Assembly: GCA_003248865.1 (NCBI GenBank)
Contig: QFPK01000003.1
Span: 62,001-126,000, forward strand
Source of the DNA: Sphingomonas sp.
GTDB taxonomy: Bacteria > Pseudomonadota > Alphaproteobacteria > Sphingomonadales > Sphingomonadaceae
Length of the DNA: 64,000 nt
Direction of reading: 5' to 3'
The number at the start of each line of letters is the position of its first letter. Position 1 is the stretch's first letter. Under the pieces are notes generated by a model. The model searched no databases, was not told the origin of the DNA, and worked only from the letters and a program-made list of their open reading frames with translations. Positions 33,139-41,387 of the stretch are shown here, piece after piece. Made by a program: the position numbers and the translations under genes.

Positions 33139-34077
33139 TCAAAGTTGGCCCTCCGGAACAGAGAAAGTGTCACAGGTATTCGGGTCACCTGATTCGAATC
33201 CTCTGGTGAGCCAACGAATGCGCTGCTCAGCGCTGCCATGTGTAAAGCTGTCGGGCACGACGCGGCCCTGGGCTTGCCGTTGCAGTGTATCGTCGCCGAT
33301 CGCCTGTGCGGCGCGTACGCCCTCAGCGAAATCATTCGCGTCCAGCAGATTGCGGTTCTGTGCCGCCCAGACGCCGGCGTAACAATCGGCCTGCAGTTCC
33401 AGCCGGACGGACAATGCATTGCCTTGCGCGCGGCTGGCACGCTGCTGCGCCTTCGTCACCTGCTGGGATACGCCGGTCACTGTCTGGATATGATGGCCCA
33501 CTTCATGTGCGATCACATAGGCGGCGGCGAAGTCGCCTGGTGCCCCGAACTGGCGGGCGAGTTGGTCGAAGAAGCTTGTGTCCAGATAAACCTTCTGGTC
33601 CGCCGGGCAATAGAACGGGCCGGATGCGGACGAGGCGCCGCCGCAGGCGGAGCGGATGCTGCCATCGAACAGCACCAGCTTGGGGGCAGGATAGCGTTGC
33701 CCTTCCGCCGAGAATATCTTGCCCCAGGTGTCTTCGGTGGAACCCAGCACCTTCGCCACGAAGCGGTCGGTTTCGGTCTGCAGCTGCGAAGTGCCGGTTG
33801 CCGCGCCGGCGGGAGCGGTTGACGATTCCGTCGCCTGCGGCGCCGGGGCAGAGGCCGTCATGCTGCCCACATTGTTCAGCAGGAAGATGGCGCCCACCGC
33901 CACCACGATTCCGATCAGGCCGAATTTGGAGCCGATCAGCGGGATCAACAAGCCGAGCAGGCCGCCGAGCCCGCCGCCCATGCCGCCGGCCCCCTGGCCT
34001 GCGCTGCCGAAACCGATTCCGCCTTCGTCGCGGCGGTTTTCGATGTTGCTGCTTTCACGCTGGTCGTCGAGCCGCAT
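33139..34077 (-). CDS. Neutral zinc metallopeptidase (YpfJ family)
   Basis: A 312-residue membrane-anchored peptidase. A Gly-rich segment and one transmembrane helix (FGLIGIVVAVGAIFLLN) precede the catalytic domain with the zinc motif AYVIAHEVGHHIQ, and the third ligand is expected in RLELQADCYAG. The C-terminal THGSAEQRIRWLTRGFESG is diagnostic of the YpfJ/KPN_02809 family. GGAGG lies seven bases before the ATG at 34077; upstream in-frame sequence is the leader. The physiological substrate is unknown. Confidence 0.92.
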   Translation of the reverse strand: MRLDDQRESSNIENRRDEGGIGFGSAGQGAGGMGGGLGGLLGLLIPLIGSKFGLIGIVVAVGAIFLLNNVGSMTASAPAPQATESSTAPAGAATGTSQLQTETDRFVAKVLGSTEDTWGKIFSAEGQRYPAPKLVLFDGSIRSACGGASSASGPFYCPADQKVYLDTSFFDQLARQFGAPGDFAAAYVIAHEVGHHIQTVTGVSQQVTKAQQRASRAQGNALSVRLELQADCYAGVWAAQNRNLLDANDFAEGVRAAQAIGDDTLQRQAQGRVVPDSFTHGSAEQRIRWLTRGFESGDPNTCDTFSVPEGQL

Positions 34078-34263
34078 ACCTGTGCCTCCCTGCTGTCGGC
34101 GCCACGATAGGGGAAGCGCGCGCCGGATGCGAGCAAAAGGGCGGCCCACCGCGAAGTCGATGTCACGCGGGCTTGTGCAGCGGGGCAGGGATGGGCGAGA
34201 GGGGGATATGTTTCAGGCATGACATGCCGGGCAATCGGAGCCCGGGTGATGAGGGGAATGGGA

Positions 34264-35451
34264 ATGCGACATCTGCTGCTGGCGGGACTGGCCGGGATCA
34301 TCGGTGCCTGTGCACAGGCGGAACCGGCCCCGACGGCGGATGCGCCCGCCGGCGCAACCAACACGGCGCCGCCCGTGGTTGCGTTCGAAGTGGCCGCCGA
34401 ACCCGGCGTTGCGCAGGCTGTGTGGGCGACAGGACTGAGCCATCCATGGGGCATCGCCTGGTTGCCCGATGGCCGCGCGCTGGTGACGGAGCGCGGCGGC
34501 GCGCTCAGGATCGTCGGCAAGGACGGCAGGGTGGGCGCAAAGGTGTCCGGCGTTCCGACCGTTGCGGCGGTGGGGCAGGGCGGGCTGCTGGATGTCGCCC
34601 TGCATCCGGACTTCGCCCGCAATGGCCTGGTCTATCTCACCCATTCCGTCGGCGACTCCGGCGCGAACCAGACGGCGCTGTCGCGCGGCCGTCTGTCCGG
34701 CAGCTCGCTGGTGGAGGTGACGGAGCTGCTGCGCAACCCGCAGGCGAAGACTGGCGGCGCGCACTTCGGATCCCGCCTGCTGTGGCTGCCCGATGGCACG
34801 CTGCTGATGAGCGTGGGCGACGGCGGCAACCCCAATATCCAGCTGGACGGGCAGCCGATCCGCAACAATGCCCAGAACCCGAACGCCCTGTTCGGCAAGG
34901 TGCTGCGCCTGACGGCCGACGGGAAGCCGGTGCCGGATGCAGCAGCCGACGGCCGGGACCCGCGCGTGTGGACCATGGGCCACCGCAATGTGCAGGGTCT
35001 GGCGCTGGATGCGAAGACCGGCGCGGTGTGGGCGACCGAGCATGGCGCACGCGGCGGGGACGAGCTGAACCGGCTGGTGGCCGGGGGCAACTTCGGCTGG
35101 CCGCTGGTCACCTACTCGATCGATTATTCCGGCCAGACCATCACGGACGAGCGGTCCCGGCCCGGCTTCCAGGATCCAGTGTCGGTGTGGATTCCCTCCA
35201 TCGCGGCCTCCGGGCTGGCTGTCTATCGCGGCTCACGGCTGAAGGCGCTGGATGGCGCTCTGCTGGCGGGCGGGCTGATGAGCCAGGACGTGCGGGTGAT
35301 CCGCCTGGGCGCCGACGGGCGCCCGACAGGCGAAACCCGGATCGAGGTCGGCGCCCGGGTGCGCGACGTGGCAGTCGGGCCGGACGGGCTGGTCTATGTG
35401 CTGACAGACGAGGACGAAGGGCGCATCATCCGGCTGTCGCCAGCGCGCTGA
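34264..35451 (+). CDS. PQQ-dependent sugar dehydrogenase-like lipoprotein
   Basis: A 395-residue protein with a lipoprotein signal (LAGIIGAC, lipid on Cys). The mature part is a six-bladed soluble-glucose-dehydrogenase-type propeller: LSHPWGIAWLPDG, LLDVALHPDFARNG, GSRLLWLPDGTLLMSVGDGG, WTMGHRNVQGLALD and TEHGARGGDELN. Relatives such as E. coli YliI oxidise aldose sugars with PQQ. The ATG at 34264 is preferred because AGGGG lies eight bases upstream; ATGs at 34249 and 34258 are also in frame. Its 3' end overlaps the TauE gene by 26 bases in convergent orientation. Confidence 0.9.
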   Translation: MRHLLLAGLAGIIGACAQAEPAPTADAPAGATNTAPPVVAFEVAAEPGVAQAVWATGLSHPWGIAWLPDGRALVTERGGALRIVGKDGRVGAKVSGVPTVAAVGQGGLLDVALHPDFARNGLVYLTHSVGDSGANQTALSRGRLSGSSLVEVTELLRNPQAKTGGAHFGSRLLWLPDGTLLMSVGDGGNPNIQLDGQPIRNNAQNPNALFGKVLRLTADGKPVPDAAADGRDPRVWTMGHRNVQGLALDAKTGAVWATEHGARGGDELNRLVAGGNFGWPLVTYSIDYSGQTITDERSRPGFQDPVSVWIPSIAASGLAVYRGSRLKALDGALLAGGLMSQDVRVIRLGADGRPTGETRIEVGARVRDVAVGPDGLVYVLTDEDEGRIIRLSPAR

Positions 35452-36232
35452 GCGCCGGCCAGCCGCTGGCGGTGACATAAAGGCCGGTCAGGATCACGAC
35501 GAGGGCGAACAGCTTCGTCAGATGGTCCTTGGCGCCGGCCATGCGCCTGCCCAGCCGGATGCCCAGCAGCGCACCTGCCGCGCCGCCTGCCACCATCAGC
35601 CCGGTGAGCCCCCAATCCACATGGCCCGCCAGTGCATAGCTGGCGGCCGTGGTGGCGCCGAGCGCGAACACCACCACCAGCGAGGTGCCGACCGCGTAGG
35701 TGATGGGCATGGCCGTGGCGAGCATCAGGGCCGGCACGATCAGGAAGCCGCCGCCGATGCCGAAGAAGCCGGCCAGCAGGCCCGTGCCCAGCCCCAGCGG
35801 GATCAGCCGCGGCAGCAGCGTGCGGGCGCTGTGGCGGGTGAGCTTCACATCCGGGTTCGGGGTGGACGAGCGGGGGCGCAGCATAGAGAGGCCGACAGCC
35901 AGCATCAGCAGCCCGAACAGGGCCAGCAGCAGGTCGGGATCGGTGGCCTTGCCGGCCTGCGCGCCGATCCATGCGCCGATGCTGCCCGCACCCGCGAACA
36001 CCAGCGCGCAATTCCACTTCACATGGCCTGCGCGGGCATGGCCCGTCAGCCCCAGCAATGCCGACAGCGACACGGCGACGGCCGCCGTGCCGATGGCGGC
36101 ATGGGCATCCGCCACGCCCACCACATAGATCAGCAGCGGCACGGCGATGATGGAGCCGCCCGCGCCGATCAGGCCCAGGATCAGCCCGATGGCGGCGCCG
36201 GCAGCCAGCGCGGGCAACAGCAACGCGGGCAT
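35426..36232 (-). CDS. TauE/SafE family sulfite/sulfur anion exporter
   Basis: A 268-residue membrane protein with about eight helices in two repeated halves. LILGLIGAGGSIIAVPLLIY and GLLAGFFGIGGGFLIVPAL are the paired TauE/SafE motifs. It is coupled to the rhodanese gene (TGATG) and lies across from a persulfide-dioxygenase-like hydrolase. It probably exports sulfite or related anions made during sulfide oxidation, as in the BigR-controlled operon of Xylella and Agrobacterium. Confidence 0.9.
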   Translation of the reverse strand: MPALLLPALAAGAAIGLILGLIGAGGSIIAVPLLIYVVGVADAHAAIGTAAVAVSLSALLGLTGHARAGHVKWNCALVFAGAGSIGAWIGAQAGKATDPDLLLALFGLLMLAVGLSMLRPRSSTPNPDVKLTRHSARTLLPRLIPLGLGTGLLAGFFGIGGGFLIVPALMLATAMPITYAVGTSLVVVFALGATTAASYALAGHVDWGLTGLMVAGGAAGALLGIRLGRRMAGAKDHLTKLFALVVILTGLYVTASGWPALSALATAG

Positions 36233-36741
36233 CAGGCGGCCGGGCGATTCCAGGGCATCAGCACCAGCAGCTTCGCCATGCCGCACCAGCCGGAGAGGCC
36301 CGCGAACATCAGCCCGCAGCCCACGAACGCCGAAACCAGCAGCCAGCCGGGATGCAGCAACTGGGCCAGCAGCAGGCCCAGCAGAATCAGGCTTCCGGCC
36401 GCGATCTGCACCTGCCGCATGATCTCGATGGGGGCGGATCGATCCGCGGCGATGGCGCCGCCGGCTGCACGCCAGCTTTGCAGCCCGCCATCCAGAATGG
36501 CGGCGTCGGGCCCGGCCACCCTGTCGATGTCGGCGACGCAGGCGGCCGTCCGCGCACCGGACCGGCAGGTGAAGATCAGCGGCGAATCCGGCAACCTGGC
36601 GGCCGACAGCCCGGCACGCGGGATGTTCAGGCTTCCCGGCACATGTTCGCGGGCAAACTCGTCCCGCTCGCGGATGTCGATCAGCCTGGCGCCCGCCGCA
36701 AGACGTTGCCGGGCTTCATGTGCGGTGATCAGATGGGACAT
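36232..36741 (-). CDS. Rhodanese fused to DUF2892 membrane domain
   Basis: A 169-residue protein. Residues 1-105 form a rhodanese domain with the active-site loop FTCRSGARTA, and the C-terminal part has two membrane helices of the DUF2892 type, the arrangement of E. coli YgaP. It moves sulfane sulfur at the inner membrane. It is co-transcribed with TauE and divergent from the metallo-hydrolase across an AT-rich promoter with a palindrome. Confidence 0.92.
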   Translation of the reverse strand: MSHLITAHEARQRLAAGARLIDIRERDEFAREHVPGSLNIPRAGLSAARLPDSPLIFTCRSGARTAACVADIDRVAGPDAAILDGGLQSWRAAGGAIAADRSAPIEIMRQVQIAAGSLILLGLLLAQLLHPGWLLVSAFVGCGLMFAGLSGWCGMAKLLVLMPWNRPAA

Positions 36742-36763
36742 GGCTTGACCTTTGTATTAGTAA

Positions 36764-36778
36764 TTCGTAATTTACGAA
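36764..36778. promoter_or_regulatory. 15-bp palindrome in the divergent sulfide-module promoter
   Basis: TTCGTAA, one central T, and TTACGAA form a perfect inverted repeat in a 79-bp AT-rich gap between the rhodanese and metallo-hydrolase starts. Its position lets one bound dimer control both transcripts. BigR-type ArsR repressors bind AT-rich palindromes at equivalent operons; no ArsR gene is present in the window. Confidence 0.6.
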
Positions 36779-36820
36779 ATCATAATATCTTGTCAACCAC
36801 CCATCTGTCGGGAGACTCCC

Positions 36821-37699
36821 ATGACCGGGCCTGAAATCCGCGCATTCTTCGACGAGCCGACCAACACGGTCAGCTATCTGCTGTGGGATCCCGCCACGCA
36901 CGAAGCGGCGGTGATCGACCCGGTGCTGGATTTCGAGCCGGCTTCGGCCCGGATTTCCACCGCCTCCGCAGATGCGATGCTGGCCGCCGCCCAAGAGCTG
37001 AACCTCATAATCCGCTGGCTGCTGGAAACCCATGCCCATGCCGATCATCTGTCGGCCGCGGGCTATCTGAAGGCGAAAACCGGCGCACCCGTGGCGATCG
37101 GCGCCCGGATCGGCGCAGTGCAGCAGATCTTCCGCCCCCGCTTCGGCATCGAGGGCGAGGCAGACGGCGACGGCTTCGACCGGCTGCTGGCCGATGGCGA
37201 ACGCATCGCGCTGGGCGGTCTGGAGATCGAGGTGCTGGCGACCCCAGGTCACACCCCGGCCTGCGTCAGCTACCGGATCGGCGACGCGGTGTTCGTGGGG
37301 GACACGCTGTTCATGCCGGATTACGGCACGGCGCGCTGCGATTTCCCCGGCGGGGACGCGAAGGCGCTTTATGCCTCCATCCACCGGCTGCTGGCATTGC
37401 CGGGCGAAACCCGGTTGTTCCTTTGCCATGACTATAAGGCGCCCGGCCGGGATCATTTCGCCTGGGAAACCACGGTGGCCGAACAGCGCGCCCGCAATGT
37501 GCACATCCATGACGGCATTGACGAGGCAGACTATGTGGCGATGCGTACCGCGCGTGACGCAACGCTGTCCGCGCCGAAGCTGATCCTGCCGTCCATCCAG
37601 GTGAATATCGAGGGCGGACGACTGCCGCAGCCGGGGTCGGGCGGGGTCAGGCGGCTCGCCCTGCCGCTCACGGTGCCCGTGGACTACGCCGAACAATAG
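36821..37699 (+). CDS. Persulfide-dioxygenase-like metallo-hydrolase (Blh/ETHE1 type)
   Basis: A 292-residue metallo-beta-lactamase-fold protein. The metal motif is ETHAHADHLSAAGYL, followed by TPGHTPACVSY and VGDTLFMPDYGTARCDFPGG, which groups it with Blh of the BigR operon and ETHE1 persulfide dioxygenases. It would oxidise glutathione persulfide to sulfite. The DUF442 sulfurtransferase domain fused in some Blh proteins is absent, but a separate rhodanese is divergently encoded. A GGGAG site precedes the ATG. Confidence 0.9.
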   Translation: MTGPEIRAFFDEPTNTVSYLLWDPATHEAAVIDPVLDFEPASARISTASADAMLAAAQELNLIIRWLLETHAHADHLSAAGYLKAKTGAPVAIGARIGAVQQIFRPRFGIEGEADGDGFDRLLADGERIALGGLEIEVLATPGHTPACVSYRIGDAVFVGDTLFMPDYGTARCDFPGGDAKALYASIHRLLALPGETRLFLCHDYKAPGRDHFAWETTVAEQRARNVHIHDGIDEADYVAMRTARDATLSAPKLILPSIQVNIEGGRLPQPGSGGVRRLALPLTVPVDYAEQ

Positions 37700-37706
37700 G
37701 GCCGAA

Positions 37707-37760
37707 TTGTAGGAAATTTTGGGTAGTTTACTTGTAGGAGATAATTTGCCCTAATCTCCT
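37707..37760 (+). promoter_or_regulatory. Tandem-repeat and hairpin leader of the AAA ATPase gene
   Basis: Two copies of TTGTAGGARAT (37707-37717 and 37732-37742) lie 25 bases apart. The second copy's AGGAGAT can pair with ATCTCCT at 37754-37760, directly before the ATG at 37762, leaving no free Shine-Dalgarno near the start. GATAAT at 37740-37745 could be a -10 box, which would give a nearly leaderless message. The reading of these elements is inference. Confidence 0.45.
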
Positions 37761-37761
37761 T

Positions 37762-38940
37762 ATGGATCCCATTCGCAACCCCTTCGCGCCCGGCGCGGGC
37801 ACCCGGCCTCCCGAACTCGCCGGGCGCGACGAACTGGTGGAGCGCGCCGCCATCGCGCTGGACCGCATCGCGCTGGGCCGCCCCGCGCGCAGCTTCATCC
37901 TCTATGGCCTGCGCGGCACGGGCAAGACGGTGCTGCTGGGCGAAATCCGCCGCGATGCCGAAGCGCGCGGGCTGCAGGCCATGCGCATCGAGGCGCCCGA
38001 AGGCCGGTCCCTGCCGGCCATGCTGGCGGCCCCGCTGCGCGCGCTGTTGCTGAAGCTGGACCGGATGGAATCCGCCAAGCTGGGCGCCAAGAAGGCGCTG
38101 CGCGCGCTGGCCAGCTTCGCCAAGCTGAAGATCGCCTATCACGACATCGAAGTGACGCTGGACGCCGAACCGGAAAAGGGCGTCGCGGATTCCGGCGATC
38201 TGGAGGTGGACCTGACCGAGCTGCTGCTCGCCGTGGGCGAAGCGGCGAAGGAACGGGGCACGGCCGCGATCCTCGCCATCGACGAGATCCAGTATGTGAA
38301 GGAAGCCGAGATGGCGGCGCTGATCTCGGCACTGCACGCGGTGGCGCAGGCCCAGCTGCCGGTGGCGATGGTGGCCGCCGGCCTGCCCCAGCTGCTGGGC
38401 CAGATGGGCCGCGCCAAAAGCTATGCAGAACGCCTGTTCGAATATGTGGAAGTGGCGGCCCTCGGCCCCGGCGAAGCACGCAACGCCATCGTCATCCCGA
38501 TCGAGCGTGAAGAGGAATCCATCGAACCCGCCGCCGTGGAAGCCCTGGTGTCCGCCACACAGGGCTATCCCTATTTCCTGCAGGAATGGGGCAAACACGC
38601 CTGGGATCTCGCCTTCGCATCCCCCATCAGCCTTCAGGACGTGGAAAACGCCAGCATCACCGCACTCGCCGAACTGGACGCCAGCTTCTTCCGCGTCCGC
38701 TTCGACCGGCTGACCCCATCCGAAAAGCGCTACATGCGCGCCATGGCGGAACTGGGGCCGGGGCCGCACCGCTCCGGCGATATTGCGGACATGCTGGGCA
38801 AACAGGTTACGCAGCTGGCCCCCACCCGCAACAGCCTGATCCGCAAAGGCATGCTCTATTCCCCCGCCCACGGAGACACCGCCTTCACCGTGCCGATGTT
38901 CGACCAGTTCATGAAGCGGATCATGCCGGATCTGGGGTAA
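37762..38940 (+). CDS. AAA ATPase with C-terminal winged-helix-like region
   Basis: A 392-residue ATPase of the Orc1/Cdc6-like archaeal-ATPase clade. Walker A is YGLRGTGKTVLL, Walker B is ILAIDEIQYV, and AMVAAGLPQL is the sensor 1 strand. The C-terminal 100 residues (LTPSEKRYMRAMAELG, then HRSGDIADMLGKQVTQLAPTRNSLIRKG) look like a winged helix. Such proteins occur as stand-alone ATPases and within defence or toxin loci; no partner gene is evident, and the neighbours are the sulfide hydrolase and a convergent CoA-transferase. Its leader is unusual (see the separate entry). Confidence 0.85.
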   Translation: MDPIRNPFAPGAGTRPPELAGRDELVERAAIALDRIALGRPARSFILYGLRGTGKTVLLGEIRRDAEARGLQAMRIEAPEGRSLPAMLAAPLRALLLKLDRMESAKLGAKKALRALASFAKLKIAYHDIEVTLDAEPEKGVADSGDLEVDLTELLLAVGEAAKERGTAAILAIDEIQYVKEAEMAALISALHAVAQAQLPVAMVAAGLPQLLGQMGRAKSYAERLFEYVEVAALGPGEARNAIVIPIEREEESIEPAAVEALVSATQGYPYFLQEWGKHAWDLAFASPISLQDVENASITALAELDASFFRVRFDRLTPSEKRYMRAMAELGPGPHRSGDIADMLGKQVTQLAPTRNSLIRKGMLYSPAHGDTAFTVPMFDQFMKRIMPDLG

Positions 38941-39107
38941 GCGAAGAAACGCCGGGGATTCCTCGGCCCCTAGTCGAAGACCTCAAACGGGACGAAAGCA
39001 GCCTCGTTCGACGATGCGGGCTGTGTTGCCGTTGCACACTTCCGCCTCCGGGACCGCATCTGAACGGCTTAGATATCAATCCGATCATATCTGCGGGGTC
39101 TGAACAA

Positions 39108-40307
39108 CTAGATCACGCCTTCCCGCCCGAGATCGGTAATTTCCCCGTCCGACAGGCCCAGCAGTTCGTTGTAGATCTCGTGGTTATGGGCGCCGAGCGC
39201 CGGGCCCGCCCAGTTCACCTTGCCGGGTGTGGCGGAGAGTTTCGGGAACACATTCTGCATCACCAGATTGGCGAAATCCGGGTGCGCCACCTTCACCAGC
39301 GCCTCGCGTGCCGCGAAGTGAGGGTCGGCCAGCATGTCGGGGGCCTTGTAGATCTTGCCGGCGGGCACGCCATGGTCGTTCATCAGGGCCAGCACGTCGG
39401 CGGCCTGTCGGGGCCGGGTCCAGTCCGCGATCAGGCTGTCCAGTTCCGCCTGCCGGGCACCGCGTGCGCGGTGCCCGGCATAGCGCGGGTCGGTCGCGAG
39501 GTCCGGGCGGCCCATGGCCTTGCACAGGCGCACGAACACGCTGTCCTGATTGGCGCCGATCAGCACGTCGCCATCGGCGCAGGGGTAGGCGTTGGAGGGC
39601 GCGAGGCCGGGCAGGATGGAGCCGGTGCGTTCGCGCACATGGCCGGCCTCGGTATATTCCGGCACGGTCGATTCCATCACGGCGAGCACGGATTCATAGA
39701 TGGCGGAATCCACCAGCTGGCCTTCGCCGGTGCGGTGGCGGTGGTGCAGCGCCATGATCGCGCCCAGGCAGGCGAAGGTGGCGGCCAGCGAATCGCCGAT
39801 GGAGAGGCCGACGCGGCTGGGCGGTGTGCTAGGGTCTCCGGCGAGGTTGCGGATGCCGCCCATCGCCTCACCGATGGAGCCATAGCCCGCGCGCGGGGCA
39901 TAGGGGCCGGTCTGGCCGTAGCCGGAGACGCGGATCATGATGAGGCCGGGGTTTTCCGCCTGAAGGTCCGGGTAGCCCAGGTTCCATTTCTCCAGCGTGC
40001 CGGGGCGGAAATTCTCCAGCAGGAAGTCGGACCGGCGCACCAGTCGCTTCAGCAACTCCTGCCCGCGCTCGTCGCGCAGGTTCAGCGTGATCGTCTTCTT
40101 GTTGCGGCCGATCACCGGGAACCACACGGGCTTGCCGTTGCCCCAGTGGCGCATGGGGTCGCCCTCGTCGGCATCGCCCGGGCGGCGCGGGGGCTCCACC
40201 TTGATCACTTCGCAGCCATGATCGGCCATCAGCTGGCCGCAGAAGGGGCCGGCGATCAGCTGCCCCATTTCGATCAGCCGCAATCCATCCAGTGCGCCCT
40301 GTGCCAT
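39108..40307 (-). CDS. Class III (CaiB/BaiF) CoA-transferase
   Basis: A 399-residue family III CoA-transferase. The N-terminal RLIEMGQLIAGPFCGQLMADHG and VIKVEPPRRPGD are typical. The catalytic aspartate is expected in GLSIGDSLAATFA. AAGG lies six bases before the ATG at 40307; the in-frame extension upstream is not coding. It is divergent from an HMG-CoA lyase family gene, a common pairing in alphaproteobacteria, and the two may act in degradation of a branched or dicarboxylic acyl-CoA. Confidence 0.92.
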   Translation of the reverse strand: MAQGALDGLRLIEMGQLIAGPFCGQLMADHGCEVIKVEPPRRPGDADEGDPMRHWGNGKPVWFPVIGRNKKTITLNLRDERGQELLKRLVRRSDFLLENFRPGTLEKWNLGYPDLQAENPGLIMIRVSGYGQTGPYAPRAGYGSIGEAMGGIRNLAGDPSTPPSRVGLSIGDSLAATFACLGAIMALHHRHRTGEGQLVDSAIYESVLAVMESTVPEYTEAGHVRERTGSILPGLAPSNAYPCADGDVLIGANQDSVFVRLCKAMGRPDLATDPRYAGHRARGARQAELDSLIADWTRPRQAADVLALMNDHGVPAGKIYKAPDMLADPHFAAREALVKVAHPDFANLVMQNVFPKLSATPGKVNWAGPALGAHNHEIYNELLGLSDGEITDLGREGVI

Positions 40308-40392
40308 TTCCGGCCTTCGTCCTTCGTTCTTGCCATCGCGGTCTTTGCGGCCATATCCGCCAGCATGCAATCGTGGCGGGGAGGATGTTGAC

Positions 40393-41328
40393 ATGTTGAG
40401 GGACGCACAGGTCCAGGTTGTCGAGGTCGGCGCCCGCGACGGCCTGCAGAACGAACGCGAGGTGATCCCCACCGATGGAAAGCTGGGGCTGATCGACCGG
40501 CTGGTGGCAGCCGGCGTGCGGCGGATCGAGGTGGCGAGTTTCGTGAACCCCGCCCGCGTGCCGCAGATGGCGGACGGCGAGGCGGTGATCGCAGCGCTGC
40601 CTGACTTACCTGAGGTCAGCTACATCGGCCTGTGCCTCAACAAGCGCGGGGTGCTGCGCGCCCTCGCCACGCGGGAAGGCGGCCGGCGCGGGGTGGACGA
40701 AGCGGGCTGTGTGGTCGTCGCCTCCGACAGTTTCGGGATGCGCAATCAGGGCCAGACCATCGAGGAGGGCATCCGCGAGAATCGCGAGATGCTGCGGCTG
40801 GCAAAGGAGGGCGGACTTGTCCCGCAGGTGACGGTCTCAGCCGCCTTCGGCTGCCCGTTCGAAGGCCATGTGCCGCCCGAAACCGTCGCGCGTCTCGCTG
40901 GTGAAATGGCCGATGCGGGTGCGGTGGAAATCGCCATCGCCGACACCATCGGCGTCGGCGTGCCCGCACGGGTGGAGGATCTCGTCGGCCGCGTCCGCGA
41001 GGCCGCGCCGCGGGTCCGCCTGCGCGCCCATTTCCACAACACGCGCGGCACTGGAATCGCCAATGCCTGGGCGGCATGGAAGGCCGGTGTAGAGGTGCTC
41101 GATTCCAGCCTCGGTGGGCTCGGCGGCTGCCCCTTTGCGCCCCGCGCTACAGGGAACATCTCCACCGAGGAACTGGTCTATCTGATGGACCGCTCCGGCG
41201 TGGCGACCGGGCTGGACCTCGACGCCCTGATCATGGCCAATCAATGGTTTGAGCCCGTGCTGGGGCGGCCGATGCCATCTCTGGTGGCACGGGCCGGAAA
41301 CTGGACAGGGGCACCGACTGCGGGGTGA
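40393..41328 (+). CDS. Hydroxymethylglutaryl-CoA lyase family enzyme
   Basis: A 311-residue HMG-CoA lyase-like TIM barrel. VEVGARDGLQNE is the N-terminal metal/substrate motif, HFHNTRGTGIANAWAAW supplies metal histidines, and DSSLGGLGGCPFAPRATGN is the signature with the catalytic cysteine. It cleaves HMG-CoA or a similar 3-hydroxyacyl-CoA to acetyl- or pyruvyl-type products. GGAGG lies eight bases before the ATG. It starts 86 bases from the divergent CoA-transferase start. Confidence 0.92.
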   Translation: MLRDAQVQVVEVGARDGLQNEREVIPTDGKLGLIDRLVAAGVRRIEVASFVNPARVPQMADGEAVIAALPDLPEVSYIGLCLNKRGVLRALATREGGRRGVDEAGCVVVASDSFGMRNQGQTIEEGIRENREMLRLAKEGGLVPQVTVSAAFGCPFEGHVPPETVARLAGEMADAGAVEIAIADTIGVGVPARVEDLVGRVREAAPRVRLRAHFHNTRGTGIANAWAAWKAGVEVLDSSLGGLGGCPFAPRATGNISTEELVYLMDRSGVATGLDLDALIMANQWFEPVLGRPMPSLVARAGNWTGAPTAG

Positions 41329-41335
41329 ACAAAAC

Positions 41336-41378
41336 ATACCTGCGGTGCCAGCAGGTTCCAGCGCCGCAGACCAGTTAA
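41336..41378. repeat. Degenerate fragment of the repeat family's central hairpin (copy E)
   Basis: CCTGCGGTGCCAGCAGG followed by TTCCAGCGCCGCAG resembles the central module of copies A and B (GCCTGCGGCGCCAGC...CCAGCGCCGCAGGC). The terminal modules are missing. It lies in the 59-bp gap between the convergent lyase and NlpC/P60 genes. Confidence 0.5.
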
Positions 41379-41387
41379 GCCCCCTTC

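Noticed and set aside
33285..35480. A 731-codon open frame overlapping the metallopeptidase and PQQ dehydrogenase
   Set aside because: It crosses two confident genes in other frames and its translation is arginine-rich noise.
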